Positions 25,902-34,334 of a stretch of 64,000 bases of DNA are shown here, in pieces (position 1 is the stretch's first letter; every line of letters begins with the position of its first letter). Source of the DNA: Symmachiella dynata (GTDB lineage: Bacteria; Planctomycetota; Planctomycetia; Planctomycetales; Planctomycetaceae); NCBI RefSeq assembly GCF_007747995.1, contig NZ_CP036276.1, positions 6,190,001 through 6,254,000 on the forward strand. Direction: 5' to 3'. The notes beneath the pieces were generated by a model. It saw nothing but the letters and a program-made list of their open reading frames with translations, was not told where the DNA came from and did no database searches. Made by a program: the position numbers and the translations under genes.

Positions 25902-27218
25902 ATGCGTTGTTTGCTGGCATTGACCGTCTGCCTGCTGTTTTCCGGTTGCATTGTGCTGCAACCGCGCGCCGAAAACCCCTTTCCCAACATGAACACCATT
26001 GCCGTGGTGCCGTTTTTCAATCAATCGGCAATGCCGGGGGAAATCAACGATTTGGGCCGGACGTTCGGTCTGGCGTATGCGTCGGAACTGCAAAAAATCC
26101 ATGGCTACGACGTGCTGCCGTTGGGAACGGTGGAAACGGCGATCCTGGAAAACCGTCTTCAATTCCGCAACGAAAATGATGTCTTGGAACTGGCGAAGCT
26201 GCTGGAAGTCGATGCGGTCGTCATTGGCACAATCACCGCCTTCGATCCTTGGTACCCGCCCAAAATCGGTTTGAAGGTCAATTGGTACTCGACCAAAAAC
26301 TGGACGATGTTCCCTGACGGAGAACCGTGCGGACCGTGTGAGGATGACGAACTGGACGAGAACGGAGATTGCCCCTGCCATTACAATTTCCCGAAACTTC
26401 GCACTAAAGACAACAACAGCATTATCCGCGGCCAAAACGCAGCGCCTTTGCTTGCCGACAGCAACCAAGCCGTGCCGTTGTTTGGATACGAAACCAATTA
26501 CCCCGCAACGAGAGCGTTGGGAACATCGCGCGCCAATCGCCCGCTGACTGCATCGCCGACACCGGTCCCATCCGGCCAGTTTCCACCGGTGGCGAGACGT
26601 CGTTTTCCTGCTCCCAACTTAGAATTGCTCTCAACTGCGCCGCCGGTTTCATCGTCGCCGATTCAATTGCTCCACCCGGTTGCGCAAATCCCGTTGGGTG
26701 AAGACCCGGCACAGTACGGACCGATTGTGCGGCAGACTCCGCAAGTCGTCGCACTCGCCAATCAGGCGCCGTTGGCAGCCACGCCGGTCCTGCAGGCGAA
26801 AGGCGATTTTGCGGTCACACCGCCTCCGCAACTGCCCACACCGATGCTGGAAAAACAGCAACTACCGCGACTGACTGCTCCTCCGCCGGCGACAGAAGAA
26901 ATTATCTTAGAGCCGGTCCCGCTGCCGCCGGAATTATTACCGACGCCCGGGATGTTCGTTGAAGTTGAGCAAGACCACACGAAACCGGTGATGTCCTATA
27001 CCAGAATGTTCGATGGTAAGGATGAGGCTGTTGTGGCGCTCTTACGGGATTACGTAGAGATCACCGGCGACAAACGTAGTGGCGGTTGGGAAGGCTATAT
27101 GCAACGTACCGATGATTACATCACCTTTTGTTGCCACATCATGATTATCGATACGTTGACACTGCACGGCGGCGGCTTGCCGACGAAAGTTTGGCTGAAG
27201 ATCCGAAAAGACCGATAA
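25902..27218 (+). CDS. Lipoprotein with CsgG/GNA1162-like domain and Pro-rich linker
   Basis: The signal peptide ends in FSGC (Cys16). Residues about 28-125 resemble the alpha/beta domain of CsgG/TolB-type outer-membrane lipoproteins: NTIAVVPFFNQSA, LAYASELQKIHGYDVLP, LLEVDAVVIGTITAFDPW. A Cys-rich loop (EPCGPCEDDE, CPCHYNF) follows. Residues about 180-355 are Pro/Ala-rich and disordered. The C-terminal 70 residues are a second conserved block ending with FCCHIMIIDTL. Function unknown; it is probably an envelope assembly or scaffold factor. ATG at 25902. Confidence 0.8.
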   Translation: MRCLLALTVCLLFSGCIVLQPRAENPFPNMNTIAVVPFFNQSAMPGEINDLGRTFGLAYASELQKIHGYDVLPLGTVETAILENRLQFRNENDVLELAKLLEVDAVVIGTITAFDPWYPPKIGLKVNWYSTKNWTMFPDGEPCGPCEDDELDENGDCPCHYNFPKLRTKDNNSIIRGQNAAPLLADSNQAVPLFGYETNYPATRALGTSRANRPLTASPTPVPSGQFPPVARRRFPAPNLELLSTAPPVSSSPIQLLHPVAQIPLGEDPAQYGPIVRQTPQVVALANQAPLAATPVLQAKGDFAVTPPPQLPTPMLEKQQLPRLTAPPPATEEIILEPVPLPPELLPTPGMFVEVEQDHTKPVMSYTRMFDGKDEAVVALLRDYVEITGDKRSGGWEGYMQRTDDYITFCCHIMIIDTLTLHGGGLPTKVWLKIRKDR

Positions 27219-27240
27219 GCCCGCATTGAGATACCGATAA

Positions 27241-27282
27241 AGAGAGTGGCCGGTGTTCAGTGGCCAGTGGCCGGATTGAAGG
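27241..27282. repeat. GGCCAGTGG-type repeat, copy 2
   Basis: AGTGGCCGGTGTTCAGTGGC continuing to CAGTGGCCGG lies 30 bases after the preceding stop codon. It belongs with the units at 21489-21539 and 61935-61972. A separate degenerate TAGGC-type repeat follows at 27350-27376 and again at 27623-27655 and 27727-27755. Confidence 0.5.
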
Positions 27283-27388
27283 CTGGTTAGATGGGGGACG
27301 GTTATTTCCGTCGCGACGACCCCCTCAGCCTGAATTGGCCAACTCGACAGTCTACAGCCTAAGGACGACAGCCTAGAAACAAGGTGCA

Positions 27389-27619
27389 ATGATGCAACGT
27401 GGCGTGAATGTCTTGGCGTTGGTGAAGGATTCCGAACGGTACGTCTTTCTGTACGACGAAGAAAGTGCCGCGACGTTATTGCGGACGTTGGGCAAATATG
27501 CCAGCGACCGCGAGTTGAGCTTCTCCTGGTACGACGCCGCCGTCCTCAGCCAAAAAATCCGCCGCCTGGCCCGCGAAAACCAGGAACAAGCCGGAGCACT
27601 GGGCGAAATGGATCGCTGA
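27389..27619 (+). CDS. Small conserved-looking protein of unknown function
   Basis: A 76-residue, soluble alpha/beta protein: beta-rich VNVLALVKDSERYVFLYD, then amphipathic helices (AATLLRTLGKYA and VLSQKIRRLAREN). The ATG at 27389 follows AAGG by 4 bases; a second ATG follows directly. It sits 147 bases before xerC on the same strand, with repeat-like DNA on both sides. No family can be named from sequence. Confidence 0.65.
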   Translation: MMQRGVNVLALVKDSERYVFLYDEESAATLLRTLGKYASDRELSFSWYDAAVLSQKIRRLARENQEQAGALGEMDR

Positions 27620-27766
27620 TTTTAGGCGTTAGGCTTTAGTCCTTAGGCTTTAGGGTTTGTGGGATTAAAGCTTGAGTGTTTGGATGAATCTCGCGCTCCC
27701 CGGTAACGACGGCATACAACCGCCAATTCTACAGTCTAAGGACTACAGCCTACGGCCTCCCACCCC

Positions 27767-28678
27767 ATGCACACCGCCATCGCTGACTTCCTGCGTTATC
27801 TTCGTATCGAGCGTAATGCTTCGGAGCTGACGATCAAATCTTATAAGGAAGATCTCGATAGTCTGCTTGAGGCGCTTGATGAACGACTGGGTGGGGTTCC
27901 TGAGGCGGTCGATCAAATCAATATCAGTACGCTGCGGGCTTACATCGCTTATCTGCATGATTGCGAATATGCCCGCACGACGATTGCCCGGCGGTTGGCT
28001 TGTTTGCGAAGTTTTTTCCGCTACTGCCATCGCGAAAAACTGGTCGAGTCCAACCCTGCCAAAGCGCTACGCACACCGCGAGCAGGAAAACGGCTGCCGC
28101 ACTTCCTGTCGACCGAGCAATTGGCGACGCTGCTGGAAACCCCGTTGGCCAACACGTGGGACGGACTTCGCGATCGGGCGATTCTAGAAACGCTCTACTC
28201 TGCCGGCTTGCGGGTCGCCGAATTGGTGGCGGTCGACATTGAGGATTGGGATCGCGACGCGGATGTGCTGCGTGTGATCGGCAAAGGTCGCAAGGAACGC
28301 TATGCCCCGATTGGGTCGTATGCCGCTGAGGCTTTGATCCGTTGGTTGGAGTGCCGGGCGACGCGTCCGAATATCAAACCAGAAGCCCGTTTTGCTGTGT
28401 TTCTCAACAAAAACGGCGGGCGGCTCACGACGCGGAGCATCGGCCGCATGCTCGACAAACATCTCAAGACCGCCGGCTTGGACCGCATCACCAGTCCGCA
28501 CACCCTGCGGCACAGCTTTGCCACACATCTATTGGATGGCGGGGCCGATTTGCGGAGCGTCCAAGAACTGTTGGGCCATAAGAGCTTGACCACCACCCAG
28601 ATCTATACGCACGTCAGCACCAAACGGCTGCGTGAAGCGTATCAACTGGCGCATCCTCATGCGGCTAAGAAGGCTTGA
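27767..28678 (+). CDS. xerC: Tyrosine recombinase XerC
   Basis: A 303-residue XerC/XerD-type site-specific recombinase that resolves chromosome dimers at dif. The N-terminal SAM-like domain (about 1-95) includes [13 protein letters not shown] and [12 protein letters not shown]. All catalytic residues are present: Arg in SAGLRVAEL, Lys in GKGRKER, His and Arg in [12 protein letters not shown], His in LLGHKSL and Tyr in QIYTHV. It is closer to XerC than to a phage integrase, but XerC and XerD are hard to separate. Its last codons and stop lie inside a GGCTTGAGG repeat. Confidence 0.93.
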   Translation: MHTAIADFLRYLRIERNASELTIKSYKEDLDSLLEALDERLGGVPEAVDQINISTLRAYIAYLHDCEYARTTIARRLACLRSFFRYCHREKLVESNPAKALRTPRAGKRLPHFLSTEQLATLLETPLANTWDGLRDRAILETLYSAGLRVAELVAVDIEDWDRDADVLRVIGKGRKERYAPIGSYAAEALIRWLECRATRPNIKPEARFAVFLNKNGGRLTTRSIGRMLDKHLKTAGLDRITSPHTLRHSFATHLLDGGADLRSVQELLGHKSLTTTQIYTHVSTKRLREAYQLAHPHAAKKA

Positions 28679-28720
28679 GGCTTGAGGGGACAGGCTTGAG
28701 GGTGAGGGCTGTCAAATCGC
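28672..28720. repeat. GGCTTGAGG direct repeats at the end of xerC
   Basis: GGCTTGAGG occurs at 28672-28680 and 28693-28701, with CTTGAGGGG between. The xerC stop codon TGA is part of the first unit. The same motif, in both orientations, recurs at 33810-33875 after the DUF2760 gene. Confidence 0.6.
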
Positions 28721-28896
28721 TTGAGCGACTCTTTGTATCGCAGCCCGCCTGAAAAAGGTTGCCAGTGGCACCCCAGATTGGGACGGTTTGAGCGACTTCT
28801 TGTATCAAAGATAACGACGGGGTCGGCCGCGCCGGGTGGGGGATGGGGGGGGCAGATTGCCCGGGAAGCGGCCAACGCTCCGTCGCGATGAAAGGC

Positions 28897-29370
28897 TCAA
28901 TTTTCGATGGTCCGTTGCTTGCTGATGGTGACGACATTGCCCGGGGATTGATATTCCACCGAATCTAGAAAGGCCTTCATCATGTAGATGCCGCGACCGT
29001 CAAGCCGTGTGAGGTTTTCCGGCAGCGTGGGATCGGGGACGTTCTCGACATCGAAACCGGCGCCTTCGTCCTCAATCTGAAACCAGCATTTGTTATCGCA
29101 GATCGTGGCTGTCACGTACACTTTTTTCGTCGGGCACATCGAGTTGCCATGTTCAAACGCATTGAACACGGTTTCCTGCAGTCCCATTTGTACGGCATAT
29201 TGATCGCGTGGATAATAGTTCAGTTTTTCCATCGCCGAAGCAACGACATCCTGAACACCGGCTAGTTGATTCGGGTCGCTGAGTTCCCACGATAGCCGCA
29301 CTGCCTGATTCAACACCGGTCGTGCGTATTGCTGGGCGTCGTTGTTTGCGAGTGTGTTTGTAGAAACCAT
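28897..29370 (-). CDS. RsbW-like anti-sigma/serine kinase (HATPase)
   Basis: A 157-residue GHKL ATPase of the RsbW/SpoIIAB type. The ATP-binding boxes are present: N box ETVFNAFEHGN, G1 box DEGAGFD, G2 box DGRGIYMM. Such proteins bind sigma factors or phosphorylate anti-sigma antagonists on Ser; some act on other targets. The ATG at 29370 is preferred; the longer frame reads into the upstream gene. A zinc-ribbon gene lies just upstream on the same strand. The ECF sigma gene is divergent, 630 bases away. Confidence 0.88.
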   Translation of the reverse strand: MVSTNTLANNDAQQYARPVLNQAVRLSWELSDPNQLAGVQDVVASAMEKLNYYPRDQYAVQMGLQETVFNAFEHGNSMCPTKKVYVTATICDNKCWFQIEDEGAGFDVENVPDPTLPENLTRLDGRGIYMMKAFLDSVEYQSPGNVVTISKQRTIEN

Positions 29371-29462
29371 GAAAAGGTTCCCCCGTAATAGACAAAAAAA
29401 GACAGAGAATCGAAACGGAAAAAGATGAATCGGTGGGGCTGCAGCAGCATTCATCGAGCGGT

Positions 29463-29732
29463 TTAGCTGCTCAACCAAGTTTGATGAATCGCGCGAATGT
29501 GGGCGATCGCGAAAGCGAATCCATAAAAATCATGAACGACGACCCCGGCCGAACCGGTGGTCGCCCCAGAATCGGAGGGGACCGGTTTCTCGTTGCCATC
29601 GGCTACGTTGAGGAGAGGCTCGCCAATGAACAACCGATCCTGCTCCGAGAGGGGCTGTCGGCACCTGGGACAATGTGCGTGCGTTTCGGATGTGGAAAGG
29701 ACTAAATTGCATTGACATTGATGAACCGCCAT
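29463..29732 (-). CDS. Small zinc-ribbon protein
   Basis: An 89-residue protein. CQC near the N-terminus and CPRC 14 residues later (in AHCPRCRQP) form a probable zinc knuckle. The remainder is Gly/Val-rich with a hydrophobic C-terminus (VVVHDFYGFAFAIAH). The ATG at 29732 has a very good ribosome site (GGGAGGG), and the longer frame to 29864 lacks one. It lies 92 bases upstream of the RsbW-like gene on the same strand and is probably co-transcribed with it. Confidence 0.68.
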   Translation of the reverse strand: MAVHQCQCNLVLSTSETHAHCPRCRQPLSEQDRLFIGEPLLNVADGNEKPVPSDSGATTGSAGVVVHDFYGFAFAIAHIRAIHQTWLSS

Positions 29733-29959
29733 GATTGCCCTCCCTGTTCGAATGGGGGACGATGAATCGTCCCCGGTTGCACGGTATAAATGAGTGAAAA
29801 TCGATACACCCATAACGCGGTTAAATCGCATCAAACCGGCAAATTCGGGACAGGGATCAGGCAAGAATCCACGGATTGCTTCGCTTTTACAGCGGATTTG
29901 TGCGTACGTTGCGTGTAGAATAACCGGCGATGGTTGTCCGGTCGTTTACCGGAGGAACG

Positions 29960-30001
29960 ATGTCGATTTTAAAGATGTCGATTGGGGTATTGCTGCTATG
30001 A
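29960..30001 (+). CDS. 13-codon leader ORF overlapping the sigma-factor start
   Basis: The ATG at 29960 follows GGAGGAACG, the best ribosome site in the region. It encodes MSILKMSIGVLLL and stops with TGA at 29999-30001. The ATG of the sigma-factor gene (29998) overlaps that stop as ATGA, while having no ribosome site of its own. This fits a translated leader whose termination delivers ribosomes to the sigma-factor start. That it is expressed is inference. Confidence 0.5.
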   Translation: MSILKMSIGVLLL

Positions 30002-30561
30002 ATTCGCGATCAGACCAGACAACAGAGCTCCTGCAAATGGCGGCCGCCGGCGATGAAAACGCGGCGGACCAACTGATGCCGCTGGTCTACGACGACTTCC
30101 GGCGTCTGGCCAACAGCTATTTGCAACAAGAGTCGCCGGGGCATACCTTGCGGCCAACGGCACTGGTGAATGAGGCCTATTTGAAATTGGTCAACCAGAC
30201 CAAAGTCGATTGGAAAAGCCGCACGCATTTCTTTGCCGTTGGCGCTCAAGCCATGCGACGCATTCTGGTGGATCATGCACGGAGCAAGAAACGCGTCAAA
30301 CGGGGGGGCGGTGCACGACGCATCTCTTTGGATGAGGAACTGACGGTTTCGCCGCAGCGCAATGAAGATGTGTTGGACTTGGATGAGGCTCTGAAGAAAA
30401 TGGCGGAGGAGCATCCGCGGGCAGCTGAGATCGTTGAGTTGCGGTTCTTCGGCGGCCTGAGCGTGGGTGAAGCGGCCGAAGTCGTCGGCGTCTCCGAACG
30501 GACGGCGAGAAACGATTGGACGTTTGCCCGCGCCTGGTTGCGACGCGAACTGGCCTTGTAG
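29998..30561 (+). CDS. ECF-type RNA polymerase sigma factor (TIGR02999-like)
   Basis: A 187-residue extracytoplasmic-function sigma factor of a planctomycete-rich subfamily. The region 2 signature is clear: PLVYDDFRRLANSYL, PGHTLRPTALVNEAYLKLV, then FFAVGAQAMRRILVDHAR. Region 4 (FFGGLSVGEAAEVVGVSERTARNDW) ends in the promoter-reading helix-turn-helix. The start at 29998 overlaps the stop of a 13-codon leader. The Ser/Thr kinase 132 bases downstream on the same strand is a typical partner of such sigma factors in planctomycetes. Confidence 0.92.
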   Translation: MNSRSDQTTELLQMAAAGDENAADQLMPLVYDDFRRLANSYLQQESPGHTLRPTALVNEAYLKLVNQTKVDWKSRTHFFAVGAQAMRRILVDHARSKKRVKRGGGARRISLDEELTVSPQRNEDVLDLDEALKKMAEEHPRAAEIVELRFFGGLSVGEAAEVVGVSERTARNDWTFARAWLRRELAL

Positions 30562-30693
30562 AATCTCACTTTCTCATTGCAGAACATGACCCCCACTTCA
30601 CATTTCCGAGATATCGGTCACCGCACCCAATCGTTTTAAAGTGGGCAGACCGCGATTCGTCAAAACCCCTCTCCCTGCCAAAGGCGTTGATTT

Positions 30694-33102
30694 GTGATTC
30701 CGGACCGTAACAGCCGCATTCGAGACATTTTCGTGCAGGCGATCGATTTGGACAAAAAATCGCGCGCGAAGTTTCTCGATCAGGAATGCGGCGACGAACC
30801 GGAGATTCGCGCAGAGGTCGAATCGCTGCTATCGCATCATGCTCCCGATACGATTCTTCCGGAGGGACTGCCGGACAATCCCATCGCAGCGGCGGCAAGC
30901 GGTGTGAATCAACGACCATTCCGTCGCATCTTCGCCACGACGATTCGTGAAATCATCGAGCGAGGCTTTCGTCATCGTTTTTGGCGCAACATGATCCTCT
31001 TTGTGCTGGGAATCCTGCTGAGCGGCGTCGGGATTTGGATGTATTGGGGCATGGAAGAATCGTTGCGAAAGATTCTGGCCACCAAGTTGGAATCGTTGCT
31101 GGATGCTGACATCGCTGCGTTGGAAATCTGGATGGAAGATAAGAAATCGTCAGCAGAGGTCTGGGCGCAGCAACGCAACGTTCTCGCTGCCACGAAAGAA
31201 CTGGTGGCGCTGGCGCAGTTGGAATCCACGACCCGCGAGGACTTGCTGAACTCCCCCGCACTGGCGCGCATACGGGAGGAGTTGCACGTGTTTCATCACC
31301 GCGAGGGCAACTCCGGTTTTGCCGTAATTGACCGCACCGGGCGCGTTTTAGCGTCTGAGCGGGACGACGACATTGGAGTCCGCTTAGAAGCAGGGGGAAT
31401 GGCCGAATTGGCCAAGGTGCTCGCAAACAAAACAACGATCACCAAACCATTTCCACAAGGCGCCTTTGCACCGGATCAAACCATTCGCCGCGATGTACCG
31501 GTCGTGTGGGCCAATGCTCCGGTACATAACGCCCAGAACGAAATCATCGCGGTGCTGGGATTCGGCTGGTTGGCCGATCATCAATTCACCCGCGTTCTCT
31601 CGGTCGGGCGCATGGGACGTTCGGGAGAAACTTATGCGTTTGATTCGCAGGGACTTTTGTTATCGGAAAGCCGTTTCGACCCGGAACTTCGCCGCATTGG
31701 CTTAATTCCGGATACGCCCGACTCCCGTTCGATTTTCACCGTGCATGTTCGCGATCCGGGGGGAAATCTTCTGACCGGTTATCGACCGAAGACTGCGCTA
31801 CGCAACCGCCCCCTGACAAAAATCGCCGCTGAAGCAGTCGCCAGCAGAACATTGCATGACCCCAAGCTTCGCCGCGGCGTGATCCTTGACCCTTATCGGG
31901 ACTATCGCGGTGTGCAGGTGATCGGTGCGTGGCAGTGGTTATCGCAATACAACATGGGAGTTGTGTGTGAAGTCGATAGCGAGGAAGCGTATGAGTTGTT
32001 GCGGTATCCGATTGTAGCATTTTGGATTCGTACCGGATGTTTGGCGCTGGCCATCGGCGGATTGCTCATTGCTGCCGCGCGGATTGCGATTCTCAAAAAA
32101 AAAGTAGGAACATTTCAGCGGCTCGGTCAATACTCGCTGCTACGCAAAATCGGTGAGGGGGGAATGGGCGAGGTCTATCTCGCCCGCCATGCGCTGCTGC
32201 GTCGCCCCACAGCGGTCAAGCTTCTAAAAGGAAACCGGCAGCGGCGCGATGATGTCCGCCGGTTCGAACGCGAAGTGCAGTTGGCCAGTCAGTTGGAACA
32301 TCCCAATACGATTGAAATCTATGACTACGGCCGCACGTCCGATCAGGTATTTTTTTACGCGATGGAGTATTTGCCGGGGATCTCGTTAGCCGAACTGGTC
32401 GCGCTGAGCGGTCCGCTCCCCGCAGCGCGAGTCATCTTCCTGTTGCGACAAATCTGTGGGTCACTTCGCGAGGCACACAGCATTGGGTTGATCCATCGCG
32501 ATGTAAAACCGCAGAACATTATGCTGTGCGACCTGGGGGGCGAAGCCGATTTTGTGAAGGTTTTGGATTTTGGCTTGGTCAAAAGCGTCAGCGACACTGG
32601 TGGAACGAAAATCACATCGCCGGCAATGATCGTGGGGACGCCGATGTATATGTCGCCGGAGCGGTTGCAAACACCGGACGACGTCGATGACCGTTCTGAC
32701 ATTTATTCCGTCGGGGCCGTGGCCTATTTTCTGCTGACAGGTCAGCAACTATTCGACGGCATGAGTCAGATGGAGATCGTCTACCACGCTGTGAACGAGA
32801 TGCCCGTCCCGCCGTCGGAAATCGCAAAAACGGCGGTGCCACCGGCGCTGGATCGGTTGGTGATGGACTGTTTGGCCAAGTCACCCGCATCGCGTCCGCG
32901 CAATATTCCGGCAGTATTGGCGATTCTGGAACAACTGGCCGAACACGAGGTTTGGACGACGCACGATGCACGCAAATGGTGGGATGCCAACGTGGCCAAA
33001 CTGCGAACCACAACCGCCATCGCTACGTTGTTGGAGACTCTACCGGGAGCGGCGGAGACAGTCGCCCAGACGTTTGCCGCCAGTTCACCGACGAAACAGT
33101 GA
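30694..33102 (+). CDS. Membrane sensor Ser/Thr protein kinase
   Basis: 802 residues. Residues about 100-120 and 445-468 are transmembrane helices that enclose an extracytoplasmic sensor of about 320 residues. It has Cache-like features (GFAVIDRTGRVLAS, LGFGWLADHQF). The cytoplasmic kinase domain spans about 480-735: glycine loop IGEGGMGEVYLA, Lys in TAVKLL, catalytic loop IHRDVKPQNIML, DFG in LDFGLVK and APE-like MYMSPERL. The first 60 residues (AIDLDKKSRAKFLDQECG) resemble the N-termini of planctomycete kinases partnered with ECF sigma factors. GTG start at 30694. Confidence 0.93.
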   Translation: MIPDRNSRIRDIFVQAIDLDKKSRAKFLDQECGDEPEIRAEVESLLSHHAPDTILPEGLPDNPIAAAASGVNQRPFRRIFATTIREIIERGFRHRFWRNMILFVLGILLSGVGIWMYWGMEESLRKILATKLESLLDADIAALEIWMEDKKSSAEVWAQQRNVLAATKELVALAQLESTTREDLLNSPALARIREELHVFHHREGNSGFAVIDRTGRVLASERDDDIGVRLEAGGMAELAKVLANKTTITKPFPQGAFAPDQTIRRDVPVVWANAPVHNAQNEIIAVLGFGWLADHQFTRVLSVGRMGRSGETYAFDSQGLLLSESRFDPELRRIGLIPDTPDSRSIFTVHVRDPGGNLLTGYRPKTALRNRPLTKIAAEAVASRTLHDPKLRRGVILDPYRDYRGVQVIGAWQWLSQYNMGVVCEVDSEEAYELLRYPIVAFWIRTGCLALAIGGLLIAAARIAILKKKVGTFQRLGQYSLLRKIGEGGMGEVYLARHALLRRPTAVKLLKGNRQRRDDVRRFEREVQLASQLEHPNTIEIYDYGRTSDQVFFYAMEYLPGISLAELVALSGPLPAARVIFLLRQICGSLREAHSIGLIHRDVKPQNIMLCDLGGEADFVKVLDFGLVKSVSDTGGTKITSPAMIVGTPMYMSPERLQTPDDVDDRSDIYSVGAVAYFLLTGQQLFDGMSQMEIVYHAVNEMPVPPSEIAKTAVPPALDRLVMDCLAKSPASRPRNIPAVLAILEQLAEHEVWTTHDARKWWDANVAKLRTTTAIATLLETLPGAAETVAQTFAASSPTKQ

Positions 33103-33131
33103 TCGGCCGGGCCACCGCAAATCGAAGTGAA

Positions 33132-33160
33132 TTCGAAAAACGGGCGTCGTGTGGTATAAC
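33132..33160 (+). promoter_or_regulatory. Possible promoter of the DUF2760 gene
   Basis: TTCGAA (33132-33137) and TATAAC (33155-33160), 17 bases apart, partly match the sigma-70 consensus. They lie 80 bases before the GTG start. Confidence 0.3.
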
Positions 33161-33240
33161 TCGGCCAAACACTATCGCGCCGCACGCGCTGTCGCGGCGC
33201 AATCGATAAATTCGATTCATCATTGATAAAGGAAAAACTG

Positions 33241-33783
33241 GTGGGAAAACTGGGACTGGCATTTAAGTCGTTTTTTCGAGTGTTCGGAAATGAAGAGTTC
33301 GCCAAATCGGTGGAGCAACTGTTGAGTGGCAAACAACTGACCGCAGAGACCCCCGCGACGCCACCTCCGCCCCCCAAACCACCGGCGCCCAAAAAACCGG
33401 CACGCAGCGATGCGGTGAGCCTGTTGTCCGCCCTGCAGCGCGAAGCGCGACTGTTGGATTTCCTGCAAGAGTCGATCGCTGAATATGAAGACGCGCAAAT
33501 CGGCGCCGCGGTCCGCGATATCCACCGGGATAGCGCCGCCGTGATTCAACGGATGTTTGCCCCGGCCGCTGTGGTTACCGACGATGAAGGTGCGTCGCTG
33601 GAAATCCCCGCCGGCTATGATCCAGCTGAGTTCCGGCTCACTGGAAACGTAGCGGGCGATCCGCCGCATCAAGGGACGCTACAACATCACGGCTGGAAAG
33701 CAACACGGTGCGACCTGCCGCAATGGACTGGCGGCGATGCAGCCGCAAACGTCATCGCCCCGGCGGAAGTCGATGTGACGTAA
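33241..33783 (+). CDS. DUF2760 family protein
   Basis: 180 residues. An N-terminal amphipathic helix (LGLAFKSFFRVFGN) is followed by a Pro/Lys-rich linker (PPPPPKPPAPKKP) and a C-terminal domain with LLSALQREARLLDFLQE, DAQIGAAVRDIHRDS and TLQHHGWKATRCDLP. This matches DUF2760, a bacterial family of unknown function. The GTG at 33241 has AAGGAA 7 bases upstream; TTG at 33223 is the weaker alternative. It follows the kinase gene but appears to have its own promoter. Confidence 0.82.
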   Translation: MGKLGLAFKSFFRVFGNEEFAKSVEQLLSGKQLTAETPATPPPPPKPPAPKKPARSDAVSLLSALQREARLLDFLQESIAEYEDAQIGAAVRDIHRDSAAVIQRMFAPAAVVTDDEGASLEIPAGYDPAEFRLTGNVAGDPPHQGTLQHHGWKATRCDLPQWTGGDAAANVIAPAEVDVT

Positions 33784-33885
33784 GGCGTGAGACGTGAGAC
33801 GTGACGGGACAGGCTTGAGGAAGGGTGTGCCGTTTTGTCTTTCCTCACGCCTGTGACCTCAAGCCTCAAGCCTCCCCCCTCCAAT
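33784..33885. repeat. GGCTTGAGG / CCTCAAGCC inverted repeat region
   Basis: It begins right after the DUF2760 stop with GGCGTGAGACGTGAGACGTG, then GGCTTGAGG. On the other side it holds CCTCACGCC and two CCTCAAGCC units. The two sides are inverted copies of the same words, also seen beside xerC (28672-28720). Confidence 0.6.
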
Positions 33886-34067
33886 CCTTTTAGAATCTTT
33901 TTAAGATCGTTTGGACTCCTCCCCAGTTGTGACCTATGTTTGATTTGTCAGGCAAACGTTGTCAGGCCGCTGCGACCTGTTTGTACGAAACGGGAGCGGG
34001 GCGGACCTTCAGTTTGCCGGGTATACACGCCGTAAGTAACATCTCCTTCAAGAGATGCTGATCTTTG

Positions 34068-34120
34068 AGGCGTGGCAAGGAGAGCTGGGAGCTTCGAGGG
34101 GACCTTGCCACGCCTTTTTT
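34068..34120 (+). terminator. Strong orphan rho-independent terminator
   Basis: AGGCGTGGCAAGG (34068-34080) pairs perfectly with CCTTGCCACGCCT (34103-34115), a 13-bp stem. The 22-base loop can fold again (AGCT arms), and T's follow to 34120. It has no coding gene upstream within 280 bases. On the minus strand there is no T run, so it works in the plus direction only. Confidence 0.85.
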
Positions 34121-34136
34121 CTATGCGCTGTTACCC

Positions 34137-34167
34137 CTTGCCACCCCTCTCCGCACCAGGTGGCAAG
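34137..34167. repeat. Second TTGCCAC hairpin
   Basis: CTTGCCACC (34137-34145) pairs with GGTGGCAAG (34159-34167). The arms repeat the core (CTTGCCAC) of the terminator just upstream, so the left arm of one hairpin could pair with the right arm of the other. No T run follows. Confidence 0.6.
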
Positions 34168-34334
34168 ATATTCCGGTTGGTCGAATCAGGGCGAATAACT
34201 GAATTTTGCCGATTCTGGCCGAAGCCGTTTCCCCTGTGTCGCCGATATCTAGACCGTAGCACCTCTGAGGTTTCCTTCAGCAACCTCATCTTAAATTTAC
34301 GGTCCAGCAATTCAAATATCGGGCGGTCATTGCC

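Larger units (their letters stand above)
33886..34334. other. 449-base non-coding region, candidate small RNA
   Basis: No protein gene is seen. CATCTC (34040-34045) and GAGATG (34052-34057) form a small hairpin directly before a very strong terminator at 34068-34120. This resembles the 3' end of a small RNA on the plus strand. I could not match it to 6S, SRP, RNase P or tmRNA. The 5' end and promoter are not clear. Confidence 0.35.
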
